64,000 bases of DNA from Croceicoccus marinus. Lineage in GTDB: Bacteria; Pseudomonadota; Alphaproteobacteria; Sphingomonadales; Sphingomonadaceae. Positions 1-8,607 of this stretch are shown here, one piece after another. The first letter of the stretch is position 1, and every line of letters begins with the position of its first letter. Position numbers and translations under genes: made by a program. The notes under the pieces are model-generated. The model did no database searches. It saw only the letters and a list, made by a program, of their open reading frames with translations, and had not been told where the DNA came from. The stretch is from NCBI RefSeq assembly GCF_001661675.2, contig NZ_CP019602.1:2381501-2445500 (forward strand), read 5' to 3'.

Positions 1-2
1 CG

Positions 3-720
3 CGTGACGATGTTCCGCGTGAGGGTCTGTCGGCAGCAGTCCACGCCGCGACCTATCGTGCCGAACGCTCCGACCTGACCGAAGAAGCATGGGTGCTGGA
101 GCCGCCAGACGTAGCCGCCCTGCTCAAGAAGATTCGTGAGCGCGGCGTATCGCTTGAGGAATATGCCGGGGCTAGTCCGCTTTACGGCGTGAAGACGGGC
201 TTCAATGAGGCATTTCTGATCGACACCGCCACACGCGATCAGCTTGTTGGCGATGACCCGAAAGCCGCCGACATCATCAAGCCCTACCTGCGCGGTCAGG
301 ACATTGGCCGCTGGCTGCCGGAGTGGAACGGGCTCTGGATGATCTTCGCTCGGCGAGGTATCGACATTGAAGAATATCCGAGCGTACTTCGGCATCTCGA
401 GTCTTTCCGAACACAGCTAGAACCCAAACCAGCTAATTGGCAGCCTCCGAAGAAGGATGCGAAATGGCCAGGTCGGAAGGCCGGAAGTTATCGCTGGTAT
501 GAGATTCAGGATGCTGTCGACTACTTTGAGGATTTTGACCGCCCGAAGGTCCTTTTGCGGCGCATCGCTTTCTATGCCCAAGTTTGCACTGACCAAGGCC
601 AATACATGGTCAATGACTCAGCTTTGATACTGCCGACCGTTGATGAATGGATCGTCGCCTGCCTCAACTCACCGATCGGCTGGTATTTCCAATTCAAAAA
701 GTTCCCGCACAAGAAGGATG
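3..720 (+). pseudogene. Type IIG-like (Eco57I/TaqI-type) DNA methylase, 5' piece, split by IS66
   Basis: The reading frame is open from the first bases of the window, so the true start lies outside it. It runs without a stop to the IS66 left end, then picks up a short foreign tail and stops at 753-755. The visible part resembles the C-terminal target-recognition half of Eco57I-type methylase/restriction proteins, with the cue YGVKTGFNEAF, then KPYLRGQDIGRW, and PKVLLRRIAF. The N6-adenine methylase motifs expected upstream are not in the window. Removing the element and one target copy joins the two halves in frame as FPHKKD-EALAFDIPY. This is direct evidence that one gene was interrupted. The truncated product has lost part of the specificity domain and is probably inactive. 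Family assignment is from remembered motifs. Confidence 0.85.
713..720. repeat. IS66 target-site duplication, left copy
   Basis: GAAGGATG sits directly before the IS66 left end and is repeated directly after the right end. Eight bases is the duplication size known for the IS66 family. Confidence 0.93.
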
Positions 721-742
721 GTACCCCTCCGGCGAGGGCCGC
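721..742 (+). repeat. IS66 left terminal inverted repeat
   Basis: It begins GTACCCCTCCGGCGAGG. Compared with the reverse complement of the right end, 18 of 22 bases match, with differences at positions 4, 7, 13 and 16. Confidence 0.9.
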
Positions 743-805
743 CTTGCGTGGATAGGTATCGAGCGCTCTTAAGCGTGCTCTTGTGAGCGTGCTTAGGAGT
801 GGTCG

Positions 806-1183
806 ATGGGTCAGGTGACGGTGTTTTCGGGGCCGGAGCGGCGGCGGCGGTGGAGCGATGAGGAGCGACTGCAGATCCTGTCCGAGGCTTTCGCGCCGGG
901 CGCGTGCGTCGCCCAGGTGTGCCGACGGCACGATATTTCTTCGGCGCTGATCTACACCTGGCGGCGCAAGTTGCTCGATGCAGGCGTGGAGCGGGAAGCA
1001 GAGCTGCCCGAGGCACTTCCGACGCCGGTGTTCGCCGAAGCGGTGATCGACGAAGATGTGATGGCGGCCGGCGCTGCCGAGCACCCCGCGATGATCATCG
1101 ACCTGCCGCGCGGCAAGCGGCTGAGCATTTTCGCGGCGGCACCGCCGGCCCTGGTCGCTGCGGCGCTGAAGGGGCTGCGATGA
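806..1183 (+). CDS. tnpA: IS66 accessory protein TnpA
   Basis: This 125-residue protein begins with a helix-turn-helix of the IS3/IS66 OrfA type at about residues 10-55 (RRRWSDEERLQILSEAF, then a segment ending YTWRRKLL). The C-terminal half is variable. It is the first gene of the element and its stop overlaps the tnpB start (ATGA at 1180-1183), a sign of translational coupling. In IS66 elements TnpA is needed with TnpB and TnpC for transposition; it presumably binds DNA. Confidence 0.92.
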   Translation: MGQVTVFSGPERRRRWSDEERLQILSEAFAPGACVAQVCRRHDISSALIYTWRRKLLDAGVEREAELPEALPTPVFAEAVIDEDVMAAGAAEHPAMIIDLPRGKRLSIFAAAPPALVAAALKGLR

Positions 1184-1521
1184 TCCCTTCGGGCGCGCGG
1201 GTGTGGATCGCGCTCGGCCACACGGATATGCGCAAGGGCATGCAGGGCCTGGCGCTGCTGGTGCAGCAGGGTCTCAAGCGTAATCCGCACGGCGGCGATC
1301 TGTTCGTGTTCCGTGGCCGCGCAGGCTCGCTGATCAAGATCATCTGGCACGACGGGATCGGCATGTCGCTCTACGCCAAGCGGCTAGAGAAGGGCCGGTT
1401 CGTATGGCCCTCAGCGACTGAGGGAACGGTGTCGCTGACCCCCTCGCAGCTGGCCTGCCTGCTGGAGGGGATCGACTGGCGCAGCCCGCAGTATACATGG
1501 CGGCCGCAGAGCGCCGGATAA
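1180..1521 (+). CDS. tnpB: IS66 accessory protein TnpB
   Basis: This 113-residue protein matches the usual size (about 115) of the IS66 Orf2/TnpB family. Family hallmarks are seen: an early GHTDMRKGMQGLALLVQ, then GDLFVFRGRAGSLIKIIWHD, and a C-terminal LLEGIDWRSP. The ATG at 1180 overlaps the tnpA stop. A longer frame extends upstream to 904, but it only shadows tnpA. TnpB is required for transposition of the family, though its biochemical role is not settled. Confidence 0.93.
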   Translation: MIPSGARVWIALGHTDMRKGMQGLALLVQQGLKRNPHGGDLFVFRGRAGSLIKIIWHDGIGMSLYAKRLEKGRFVWPSATEGTVSLTPSQLACLLEGIDWRSPQYTWRPQSAG

Positions 1522-1539
1522 TCGGCGCGAGGCGGTGTT

Positions 1540-3225
1540 TTGCCCTTGCAGCAGAGGGTGGATGATGATTCACTCCGGTCTATGGAAGCCGCCATTTCGC
1601 CCCTTCCGGACGATGTCGAAGCGCTCAAGGCGCTGGTGGTGGCGATGGCCCGCAAGGCCGATGAGGCAGAGGCCAGGCTTGCCAACGCCATGGCCCACCA
1701 GAGCGCTATCGAGGCGCTGATCGCTCACCTCAAGCTGCAGATCGCCAAGCTCAAGCGCGAGCAGTATGGCCCCAGCGCCGAACGCAGCCGCCGTCTGCTC
1801 GACCAGATGGAGCTGCAGCTCGAAGAGCTCGAGGCTGATGCCGCCGAAGACGACCTGATCGCCGAGGGAGCGGCGGCCAAGACCGCCACGGTCACCGCCT
1901 TCGAGCGCAAGCGCCCGACAAGGAAGCCGTTCCCCGAGCATCTGCCGCGCGAGCGCGTCGTGGTGCCTGCGCCCTGTTCCTGCCCGGCCTGCGGTGGGGA
2001 TCGGCTCTCGAAGCTCGGCGAAGACGTCACCGAGACGCTCGAGGTCATCCCGCGCTCGTGGAAGGTGATCCAGACGGTGCGCGAGAAGTTCTCGTGCCGC
2101 GACTGCGAGAAGATTGCGCAGGCCCCCGCGCCCTTCCATGTGGTGCCCCGCGGATGGGCCGGACCCAGCTTCCTCGCGATGCTCCTGTTCGAGAAGTATG
2201 GACAGCACCAGCCCCTCAACCGCCAGGCCGAGCGGTTTGCCCGCGAAGGCGTGCCGCTCAGCCTCTCGACTCTTGCCGATCAGGTCGGGGCAGCTGCCCA
2301 TGCGCTGATGCCGATCTACAAGCTCATCGAGGCGCATGTTCTGGCTGCAACCCGGATCCACGGTGACGATACCACCGTGCCGGTCATGGCGAAGGGCAAG
2401 ACCGATACGGCGCGATTATGGGTTTACGTACGCGATGATCGTCCCTTTGCAGGCACCGATCCTCCAGCTGCCCTGTTCCACTATTCGCGCGATCGGCGCG
2501 GCGAGCACCCGCAAGCCCATCTCGCGGCATGGTCCGGCATCCTGCAGGCCGATGCCTATAGTGGCTACAACGATCTCTATCGCGGGGACCGCGCCCCCGG
2601 TCCCGTGCTGGAAGCGGGCTGCTTTGCTCATGCGAGGCGCAAGTTCTTCGAGCTCGCCGATGTCCTGAGCTCAGCCCGCAAGAAGAGCCGCGGCCAGCGC
2701 AGCAGCATGATCTATCCGATCGCGCTCGAAGCCGTGCAGCGTCTCGACGCCCTGTTCGACATCGAGCGCGGCATCAACGGCAAGAGTCCTGCCGAGCGGC
2801 TCGCAGTCCGTCAGGAACTCAGCGCGCCGCTGATGGCCGAGCTCCACACCTGGCTTACCGCGCAGGTCGCCAAGCTATCGCGCGGTCATGACCTCACCAA
2901 GGCCTGCTTCTACATGCTGAAGCGCTGGGATGCGTTCACCCGCTTCCTCGACGATGGCCGCATCTGCCTCACCAACAACGCCGCCGAGCGCGCGCTGCGC
3001 TGCATCCCGCTTGGCCGCAAGGCATGGCTGTTCTGCGGATCCGATCGTGGCGGGCAACGCGCCGCCATCATCTACACCCTGATCCAGACCGCGAAGCTGG
3101 GCGACGTCGATCCGCAGGCATGGCTTGCCGATGTCCTCGCGCGCATCGCCGATCATCCTGCCACCCGGCTCGACGAACTCCTGCCCTGGAACTGGGCGCC
3201 CCGTCCGAACGCGATCGCCGCGTAA
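1540..3225 (+). CDS. tnpC: IS66 DDE transposase TnpC
   Basis: This full-length transposase has about 561 residues if it starts at TTG 1540, or 547 from ATG 1582 (MEAAISPLPDD), which is equally likely. An N-terminal leucine-rich coiled coil covers about residues 20-110. A zinc-finger-like pair of CxxC motifs follows (CPACGG near 145 and CRDC near 185). The catalytic triad is visible as IHGDD (about D277), QADAYSGY (D338) and TNNAAERALR (E483). It catalyses cutting and joining of the IS ends. The frame is intact, so the element could be active. Confidence 0.95.
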   Translation: MPLQQRVDDDSLRSMEAAISPLPDDVEALKALVVAMARKADEAEARLANAMAHQSAIEALIAHLKLQIAKLKREQYGPSAERSRRLLDQMELQLEELEADAAEDDLIAEGAAAKTATVTAFERKRPTRKPFPEHLPRERVVVPAPCSCPACGGDRLSKLGEDVTETLEVIPRSWKVIQTVREKFSCRDCEKIAQAPAPFHVVPRGWAGPSFLAMLLFEKYGQHQPLNRQAERFAREGVPLSLSTLADQVGAAAHALMPIYKLIEAHVLAATRIHGDDTTVPVMAKGKTDTARLWVYVRDDRPFAGTDPPAALFHYSRDRRGEHPQAHLAAWSGILQADAYSGYNDLYRGDRAPGPVLEAGCFAHARRKFFELADVLSSARKKSRGQRSSMIYPIALEAVQRLDALFDIERGINGKSPAERLAVRQELSAPLMAELHTWLTAQVAKLSRGHDLTKACFYMLKRWDAFTRFLDDGRICLTNNAAERALRCIPLGRKAWLFCGSDRGGQRAAIIYTLIQTAKLGDVDPQAWLADVLARIADHPATRLDELLPWNWAPRPNAIAA

Positions 3226-3255
3226 CCCGACCTACACTCCGGTCGGCATCACGCT

Positions 3256-3277
3256 GCGGCCTTCACCGGACGGATAC
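3256..3277 (-). repeat. IS66 right terminal inverted repeat
   Basis: Read on the minus strand, it begins GTATCCGTCCGGTGAAGG and pairs with the left end at 18 of 22 positions. Confidence 0.9.
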
Positions 3278-3285
3278 GAAGGATG
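3278..3285. repeat. IS66 target-site duplication, right copy
   Basis: This second copy of GAAGGATG lies directly after the IS66 right end. Confidence 0.93.
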
Positions 3286-3776
3286 AGGCGCTCGCTTTTG
3301 ATATTCCTTATATCCGTGAGTTCCCAATTCCGCAGCTTGAACACGGAAAGCGGGAAGCGTTCCAAGATAATGTTGAGTGCATTAAGACGAACACCGCCAT
3401 CGTGGAAAAAGCGGATCGAGCCATTGCTGACTGGCTTGGGTTCGAGTTCCCAAGAGTTACTAGCACCGCCCTTTCCGAGGCCAGCAAGCTCGACAGCGAC
3501 GGCTTTGTCTCAGCGGTCCGCGCCGCCCTGCCCAAACGTGAAGGCTTGACCCCGACCCAACTCCGTCGGCTGCGCGAAGCGTTTGCCGAGACCGCCGAGC
3601 CTGCCCGGCAGGCACGGATCGAATTGCTGGCCCATGAGCGCAGCCTCGCTGCCATGGTCGAGCGCGCCTATGGCCTGACCGACGAGGAAGTTGCTCTCAT
3701 GTGGCGCACGGCCCCGCCCCGCATGCCGCTGGCCCCTCCACCCGGGTTAGATCTAAGCGATGACACTGGTGATTGA
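3286..3776 (+). pseudogene. Type IIG-like DNA methylase, 3' piece after the IS66 insertion
   Basis: This stretch continues the frame of the piece ending at 720. It starts EALAFDIPYIREFPIP and has PRVTSTALSEASKLDSDGF further on. It ends with a helical tail and a proline-rich end at TGA 3774-3776. The middle (IREFPIPQL, then a helical spacer) is typical of the end of the TaqI-like specificity domain, where the methylase contacts its target DNA. The open frame starting inside tnpC at 3024 is a run-through and not a real start. No convincing ribosome site opens this fragment. It overlaps the next small ORF by TTGA, which suggests the intact gene was the first of a coupled pair. Confidence 0.85.
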
Positions 3777-4003
3777 ACTACTCTAGGTTTTTGCTGTCAC
3801 TGCTACAGTCCGCAACCGGCGCACTTCCTGACCTTTCCGCAACCGAACTCCATTGGCTGACTGTGGGCCGGAAGCCGAATGTCCGGAATTGCCTTGTGAA
3901 GTTGGAAACCCGCCACTACATTTTCGACGGATTGCGCACAAGCGCGTGGACAGGTCGAGACCTATTTGCTGCCGTCGCCGGTATCGCGGCGCCAAATAGA
4001 TGA
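3773..4003 (+). CDS. Small hypothetical protein coupled to the broken methylase
   Basis: This 76-residue frame starts with TTG inside the stop of the methylase gene (TTGA overlap). It encodes MNYSRFLLSLLQSATG and ends GIAAPNR. I do not recognise the family. It has no signal peptide and no clear membrane segment. The overlap is the main reason to list it. Its size, rare start codon and lack of a known domain keep confidence low. It could be a small partner of the methylase system or chance. The 154 bases from here to 4158 hold no other ORF I can support and may contain the promoter or a leader RNA of the reverse transcriptase. Confidence 0.35.
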   Translation: MNYSRFLLSLLQSATGALPDLSATELHWLTVGRKPNVRNCLVKLETRHYIFDGLRTSAWTGRDLFAAVAGIAAPNR

Positions 4004-4157
4004 GCGCTCTAAAATGCAGGGCGTCCCATTAGCCGGCTCGGCAATTTAGTCGATCGACTGGCTTCGCTCTCGCCACGCCGTAATTTCATTACGATAAGTC
4101 GTTGATAACAAATCCCCGCTATGTAATTCCATTGGGCCAAGCGGAACTGGGGAAATA

Positions 4158-5834
4158 ATGTCAAAAAGCGAACGACTGAAAGCGCTATTGGCCGCCGGGT
4201 TTTTCCCTGAGGAATTGCCGCCTTCGTTCACGACCGCCGACTTTGCAAAGTATCGTCGCGCCATTGGCACGGCTTGGGCAGCGCTTCCAAATTATCCTCA
4301 ATATCCCAAGACAAGCCCAGAACGTTTCAGCATTCCGAAGGTAACGGAGTGGCGAAGGGAACTGGCCATCGTTAATCCGATCGCTCAGTATCATGTGGCT
4401 AAGCTCATCGCCGACGACTGGCAGCAAATCAGCAAGCACCTCTCTTCATGCAGCTTTGGCGTCGAAGAAGTCGTGATAAAGTCGGACCAAACAAGAGCCG
4501 TCTCCACCCCGGATTTCAGGCTGGTCGCTCTTCGCCATTCGGAAATTTCGGCAATCCATAACCATGCGCTCGTTGCGGACATTTCTCGCTTTTATGGAAC
4601 GCTCTATACCCACGCGATCCCTTGGGGGTTGCACACCAAGGGGTGGGCTAAGGCCAATTTGAACAACGCACCCGTGTACAATGCCTCGCTGGGCGCGCGG
4701 TTGGACAAGGCTGTACGCAAGGGCCAAGACAATCAGACCATCGGCATTCCCGTTGGGCCCGATACATCCCGCATCATCGCAGAAATTGTCGCGGTCTCCA
4801 TTGACGCCAGAGTTCAGGCTGAGTTGAAATTGGAGGCTGACAGCATCGTTCGGAATGTGGACGATTGGTACATCGGCTTTGACAATGCTGGACAGGCCGA
4901 AGAGGCGATAGCAGTGCTTGCCGCCGCCGCCCGCGACTACGAATTGGAAATACACCCAGAGAAGACGAAGGTGGTGAACTCGGCCACCGAGGTACAGGCT
5001 GTTTGGCCGACCGCACTACGCCAGAGCCCTATTTCCTCTGAATTTTCCGAGCAATCCAAGACTATCGATCACTATTTCGCCCAAGCTTTCCAATTCGCTG
5101 CCGAACATAAACGGTCGAACGTTTTGCGGTTCGCCGTCAACCTTCTCCGAAGCGTCGATATACTGAAGGTGAATTGGCCTCAGTTCGAGACGTACCTATT
5201 GAAGGCCGCTCGGGCGAACGCGACCACCATACCGATGGTGGTGCATCTATTAGCGTTATACAATGCAAAGGGCTTTCCGGTAAAAAAGGACCGGATTGCA
5301 AAATTCATAAAGGATACCATCGCGAAGTGTGGGCCATCAGCTGCCCACTTTGAAATCGTCTGGGCCTTGTTCCTCGCCAAGATGCTGAGGATTACTCTTG
5401 CAGCGGAATGGGTGCAGCCCGTCACGAAGCTGGAGAGCTCGGCTTGTGCCTTGGTCCTGCTTGATCTGCGCCAAATGGGCCTTATTGACGGGGTGATTGA
5501 CGTGTCGCTCTGGACTCAGGCGATGACAGAAAAGGGCCTTGAGACCAATCTGTGGCTCGTAGCCTACGAAGCCGACCTGAAAGGTTGGTTGACGCCTCCC
5601 ACTGCTGGCTTCGTTCAGAGCCACCCCTACTTTGCCGAACTCCGACGGCGGAACGTGTCGTTTTACGATAAAGAGCGGCGTCTCAAGAATGTTCGGCGCA
5701 GCAAGCCTAAGAAGCCATCGGATGCCTTCGTTCGCCACATGGCTGCCCTTCGGAGTTGGAAAGCGGATGAAATAGATGCTCAGGAGTTGCTTGAGGAATG
5801 GGAACTCCCCGGCGACGACTACGGGGGCTATTAG
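4158..5834 (+). CDS. Reverse transcriptase of the antiviral UG/DRT/Abi type
   Basis: This protein has 558 residues. The N-terminal half carries reverse transcriptase motifs: ADISRFYGTLYTHAIPW with the motif A aspartate at D141, QTIGIPVGP at 193-201 (motif B), and RNVDDWYIGF with the catalytic pair D235/D236 (motif C). The block IHPEKTKVV follows at about residues 260-275. The last 270 residues are helical with no recognised domain, as in Abi and 'unknown group' (UG) reverse transcriptases, many of which are phage defences called DRTs. No maturase domain or group II intron is seen, and no retron msr/msd is evident. Start ATG 4158 follows a purine-rich CTGGGGAAATA. I cannot name the DRT class. 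Its neighbours are restriction-modification and mobile genes, which supports a defence role. Confidence 0.85.
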   Translation: MSKSERLKALLAAGFFPEELPPSFTTADFAKYRRAIGTAWAALPNYPQYPKTSPERFSIPKVTEWRRELAIVNPIAQYHVAKLIADDWQQISKHLSSCSFGVEEVVIKSDQTRAVSTPDFRLVALRHSEISAIHNHALVADISRFYGTLYTHAIPWGLHTKGWAKANLNNAPVYNASLGARLDKAVRKGQDNQTIGIPVGPDTSRIIAEIVAVSIDARVQAELKLEADSIVRNVDDWYIGFDNAGQAEEAIAVLAAAARDYELEIHPEKTKVVNSATEVQAVWPTALRQSPISSEFSEQSKTIDHYFAQAFQFAAEHKRSNVLRFAVNLLRSVDILKVNWPQFETYLLKAARANATTIPMVVHLLALYNAKGFPVKKDRIAKFIKDTIAKCGPSAAHFEIVWALFLAKMLRITLAAEWVQPVTKLESSACALVLLDLRQMGLIDGVIDVSLWTQAMTEKGLETNLWLVAYEADLKGWLTPPTAGFVQSHPYFAELRRRNVSFYDKERRLKNVRRSKPKKPSDAFVRHMAALRSWKADEIDAQELLEEWELPGDDYGGY

Positions 5835-6155
5835 GGTAGAAAGGCGAGTGCAGTCGATTGCTTTTGTCCGTTTTCAGGCAATCGCGGTCGAGGGTTAGAT
5901 GACCGACTTTGGGGCGCCTTGCAGACGGACGGCTACGGGGCCGCTTCGAGACAGTCTGGTTTCGGGAGTTTTCCTAACAAAACGGACAATCCGTTCGCAA
6001 TTCAAATCGGGGCGCGTGCCACATCCACATCGCATTCAAAGGCAAGCCCAAAAGTTAACGACATAACTTACGTTCCCTGCCATTTCGAAGACGATGCCTG
6101 TCGCAACGAGGTGCAAGCGATCGCGGCCTTACCGAATTTATCGGAATGGTTGCGC
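5835..6155. other. Gap between the reverse transcriptase and the DUF1259 gene
   Basis: The two flanking genes point towards each other. An open frame beginning at 5919 crosses this gap, but its second half lies antisense to the DUF1259 gene and its product looks like nothing known. I see no terminator with a T-run and no RNA gene. Confidence 0.5.
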
Positions 6156-7073
6156 CTATCCGGGTTCCGCCTGTGCGTTACGGGCAGCAGCAATCGCCGC
6201 TGCAAGCTCCTTCGCTGGACCCACTCCCCAGTAGTGGAGGAAGTAGAACATCGGTTCGCCCCCGATCATGTGATTATGAAGCGCAACTATATGAATTCCT
6301 TTCTGGCGCAGGGCGCGAAGGACGGGCTGAACTTCGTCCTCGGTCATGATGAAGTCGCCATCGACGGCAGCAAGATCGTCAGTCCCCGAGAATGCCGCCC
6401 ACGTCGTCAGCCCCATGGATCCTCCGATATCGATGCCGTGCATGCGGCCCTGACGGGCGAAGGTGTATTTCACAACGCCGTCGCCAATGCTGGGCTCGGC
6501 GCCTAGGGTATCGCTCAGAGGCGCGGCATTTATCGTTCCGTCAGCAGCCGGTGTCGTGCCGCCGAAGCTGCGCCGCGGTGTCGGGGAGGCGGCGCGCACT
6601 TCCTTGATGGCATCCCAGACCGCCTTCACGCCCGCTGCCATCCTGGCGGTTTCTCCGTGCCCGCCGATGTGCATGAAATACACGGGTGGATCGTCGAAAA
6701 TGAAATGATTGTGTAGCGCGGTGACCGAAAGACCGTTCGCCAGGGCAGCATCCATTGCAGCAGTGATTTCGTCCTCGAACACGACCGTATCACCCATGAC
6801 CATGACCCCGCCATCGACGGGTTTGAAGGCAGCCCATGAACCGAGACCCGCAGGCGGATCGAGGCGCATGCCGTCGACCATCACCTCGACATCGTCGCGC
6901 GTCCAGCCAATGCGCGCCACCCCGTCCTCGGTCATGGTAACGGTTGCATGCGAAGCTTCGAAGACGAGCGCCTCGAAGTTACCCGAATTGTCCTGTGCAT
7001 GCAGATGCGACGGCATCGCCGCTACCGATAAAGCCAGACTGCCAACAAGCATTGTTTTGTGGAAAGGTTTCAT
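6156..7073 (-). CDS. DUF1259 (LppY/LpqO-like) secreted protein
   Basis: This 305-residue protein has a Sec signal peptide (MKPFHKTMLVGSLALSVAAM, cut near HAQ-D28). Two similar halves follow, each with the DUF1259 hallmark: ALHNHFIFDDPPVYFMHIGG from residue 119 and ALHNHMIGGEPMFYFLHYWG near 264. The duplicated HNH-like histidines could bind metal, but that is inference. Family function is unknown; members often lie beside chromate transporter genes. It lies 52 bases downstream of chrA on the same strand, so the two are probably one operon. The protein is likely periplasmic. Confidence 0.88.
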   Translation of the reverse strand: MKPFHKTMLVGSLALSVAAMPSHLHAQDNSGNFEALVFEASHATVTMTEDGVARIGWTRDDVEVMVDGMRLDPPAGLGSWAAFKPVDGGVMVMGDTVVFEDEITAAMDAALANGLSVTALHNHFIFDDPPVYFMHIGGHGETARMAAGVKAVWDAIKEVRAASPTPRRSFGGTTPAADGTINAAPLSDTLGAEPSIGDGVVKYTFARQGRMHGIDIGGSMGLTTWAAFSGTDDLAAVDGDFIMTEDEVQPVLRALRQKGIHIVALHNHMIGGEPMFYFLHYWGVGPAKELAAAIAAARNAQAEPG

Positions 7074-7125
7074 TTTCCGGTCTCCTTCGATGTGTTTTCA
7101 GGCGCTCGGGGCTGTTCTAGGAAAG

Positions 7126-8523
7126 TCAGGCGCCTGGCGATGTTCCAGAAAAGTAGAGCGCCCCTATGAGGGCGCTTGCAAAAAGGACAGGCAACATCCC
7201 GATCTTGAAGCGCAGCATTGCAACCAACGCTGCGGCGGCAATGACAACCGACGCGAGGTCGATCGTCGCCAAATCCGGCACGAGCAGTCGCGCGCCGTAA
7301 CCTTGAACCTCATTGAGCTGTGAGAAGGCAACGTGCAGCGCGAACCAGATAGCGAGGTTGAGGATCACGCCCACGACCGCCGCCGTGACGCCCGAAAGCG
7401 CCGCCGTCAGGAGCTTCACACCGCGTAATTTCTCGATGAACGGTGCGCCAAGGAAAATCCAGAGGAAGCAGGGCACGAATGTGACCCAAGTCACGATCAC
7501 CGAGGCCGCAATACCCGAAGCTACCGGGCCCAACAAATCTCCTTCGCGGTATCCCCCCATGAATCCTACGAACTGGACAACCTGAATCAGTGGCCCCGGC
7601 GTGGTTTCCGCCATACCCAATCCATCGAGCATCTCCCCCGGGGCCAGCCAACCATGCGTTTGCACTGCTTCCTGCGCCATATAGGCCAGAACCGCATATG
7701 CGCCGCCGAATGTGACGACCGCCAGCTTCGAGAAAAAGATCGCCAATTGCGTGAACACGTGATCGGGGCCGACGAGAAGGATCAGCGCGATTATGGGCGC
7801 CGCCCACATGCTGCCCCAGATCATTGCCGTGCGAACGGCTCCGCGCCACGTCGGCCGAACCGTCGCCATTCCCCCAGCATGAAGCACGGCTTCCGTCTTG
7901 CCCTCCCCGTCCTCGGATGTCTCGCGGGTGCGGATGACGAGGAAGCGCGCAGGATCGAAATGGCCGCCGAGAAATCCGATCAGCGCGGCAGCGGCGATGA
8001 TCAGCGGAAAGGGGATATCGAAAACGAATATGGCCGCAAACGCAGACGCGGCGATCAGATACATTGGCCACGTCTTCAGCGCCTTCCTTCCGATGCGAAC
8101 CAGGGCTTCGATGACCACTGCAAGGACTGCGGCCTTAATGCCGAAGAAAATCGCCTGGACGAAACTGGCTTCCTGGAAGCTGGCATAGAGCACGCTGAGT
8201 GCTAGAATGCTGAGAAAGCCGGGAAGAACGAACAAACATCCCGCGACAAGGCCGCCGCGTACGCCGTGGAGCAGCCAACCGATATAGGTTGCAAGCTGCA
8301 TAGCCTCCGGACCTGGCAGGAGCATGCAGTAATTGAGTGCATGCAGAAATCGGTTCTCGCCAATCCAGCGCTTCTCATCGACCAGAATGCGATGCATCAC
8401 GGCAATCTGGCCAGCCGGTCCGCCGAAGCTCAGGGCAGCGACCCGCGCCCAAACACGCACAGCCTCGGAGAAGGGTATCGGACCTTGATCTACGGAGACT
8501 TGTTTACCGGGAGAATTCATCAA
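7126..8523 (-). CDS. chrA: Chromate efflux transporter, CHR family
   Basis: This 465-residue membrane protein is the long, two-domain form of the CHR family. The N-terminal CHR domain shows ALSFGGPAGQIAVMHR and a LLPGPEAMQLATYIGW motif. The C-terminal repeat shows AVVTFGGAYAVLAYMAQEA and GMAETTPGPLIQVVQFVGF. About ten to twelve hydrophobic segments are visible. The family exports chromate and gives resistance, as an antiporter or by other energy coupling. A hydrophilic linker at about residues 205-225 separates the halves. It leads the operon with the DUF1259 gene. Substrate is inferred from family membership. Confidence 0.92.
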   Translation of the reverse strand: MMNSPGKQVSVDQGPIPFSEAVRVWARVAALSFGGPAGQIAVMHRILVDEKRWIGENRFLHALNYCMLLPGPEAMQLATYIGWLLHGVRGGLVAGCLFVLPGFLSILALSVLYASFQEASFVQAIFFGIKAAVLAVVIEALVRIGRKALKTWPMYLIAASAFAAIFVFDIPFPLIIAAAALIGFLGGHFDPARFLVIRTRETSEDGEGKTEAVLHAGGMATVRPTWRGAVRTAMIWGSMWAAPIIALILLVGPDHVFTQLAIFFSKLAVVTFGGAYAVLAYMAQEAVQTHGWLAPGEMLDGLGMAETTPGPLIQVVQFVGFMGGYREGDLLGPVASGIAASVIVTWVTFVPCFLWIFLGAPFIEKLRGVKLLTAALSGVTAAVVGVILNLAIWFALHVAFSQLNEVQGYGARLLVPDLATIDLASVVIAAAALVAMLRFKIGMLPVLFASALIGALYFSGTSPGA

Positions 8524-8607
8524 CGCGTCCTTCGCACACAGCCCATCGGGCCGGACTTGGGCGCATTGCCTTACCGGGCGCCGGAATAAATGCCCGAAGC
8601 CAAACTG

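Larger units (their letters stand above)
721..3277 (+). mobile_element. Complete IS66-family insertion sequence, 2557 bp
   Basis: The element has all three IS66 genes (tnpA, tnpB, tnpC) in the usual order and orientation. Its 22-bp imperfect terminal inverted repeats match at 18 of 22 positions, and it is flanked by the 8-bp direct repeat GAAGGATG. All three frames are intact, so it may still be mobile. The near-perfect flanks and the undamaged halves of the host gene suggest a fairly recent insertion. Confidence 0.95.

Noticed and set aside
4158..5834. Group II intron or retron reading of the reverse transcriptase
   Set aside because: No maturase or endonuclease domain follows, no intron RNA domain V-like hairpin was noticed, and no msr/msd-like inverted repeats were recognised upstream.
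5919..6506. Plus-strand ORF between the reverse transcriptase and DUF1259 genes
   Set aside because: Its second half is antisense to the DUF1259 gene, no domain is seen and no ribosome site is convincing.
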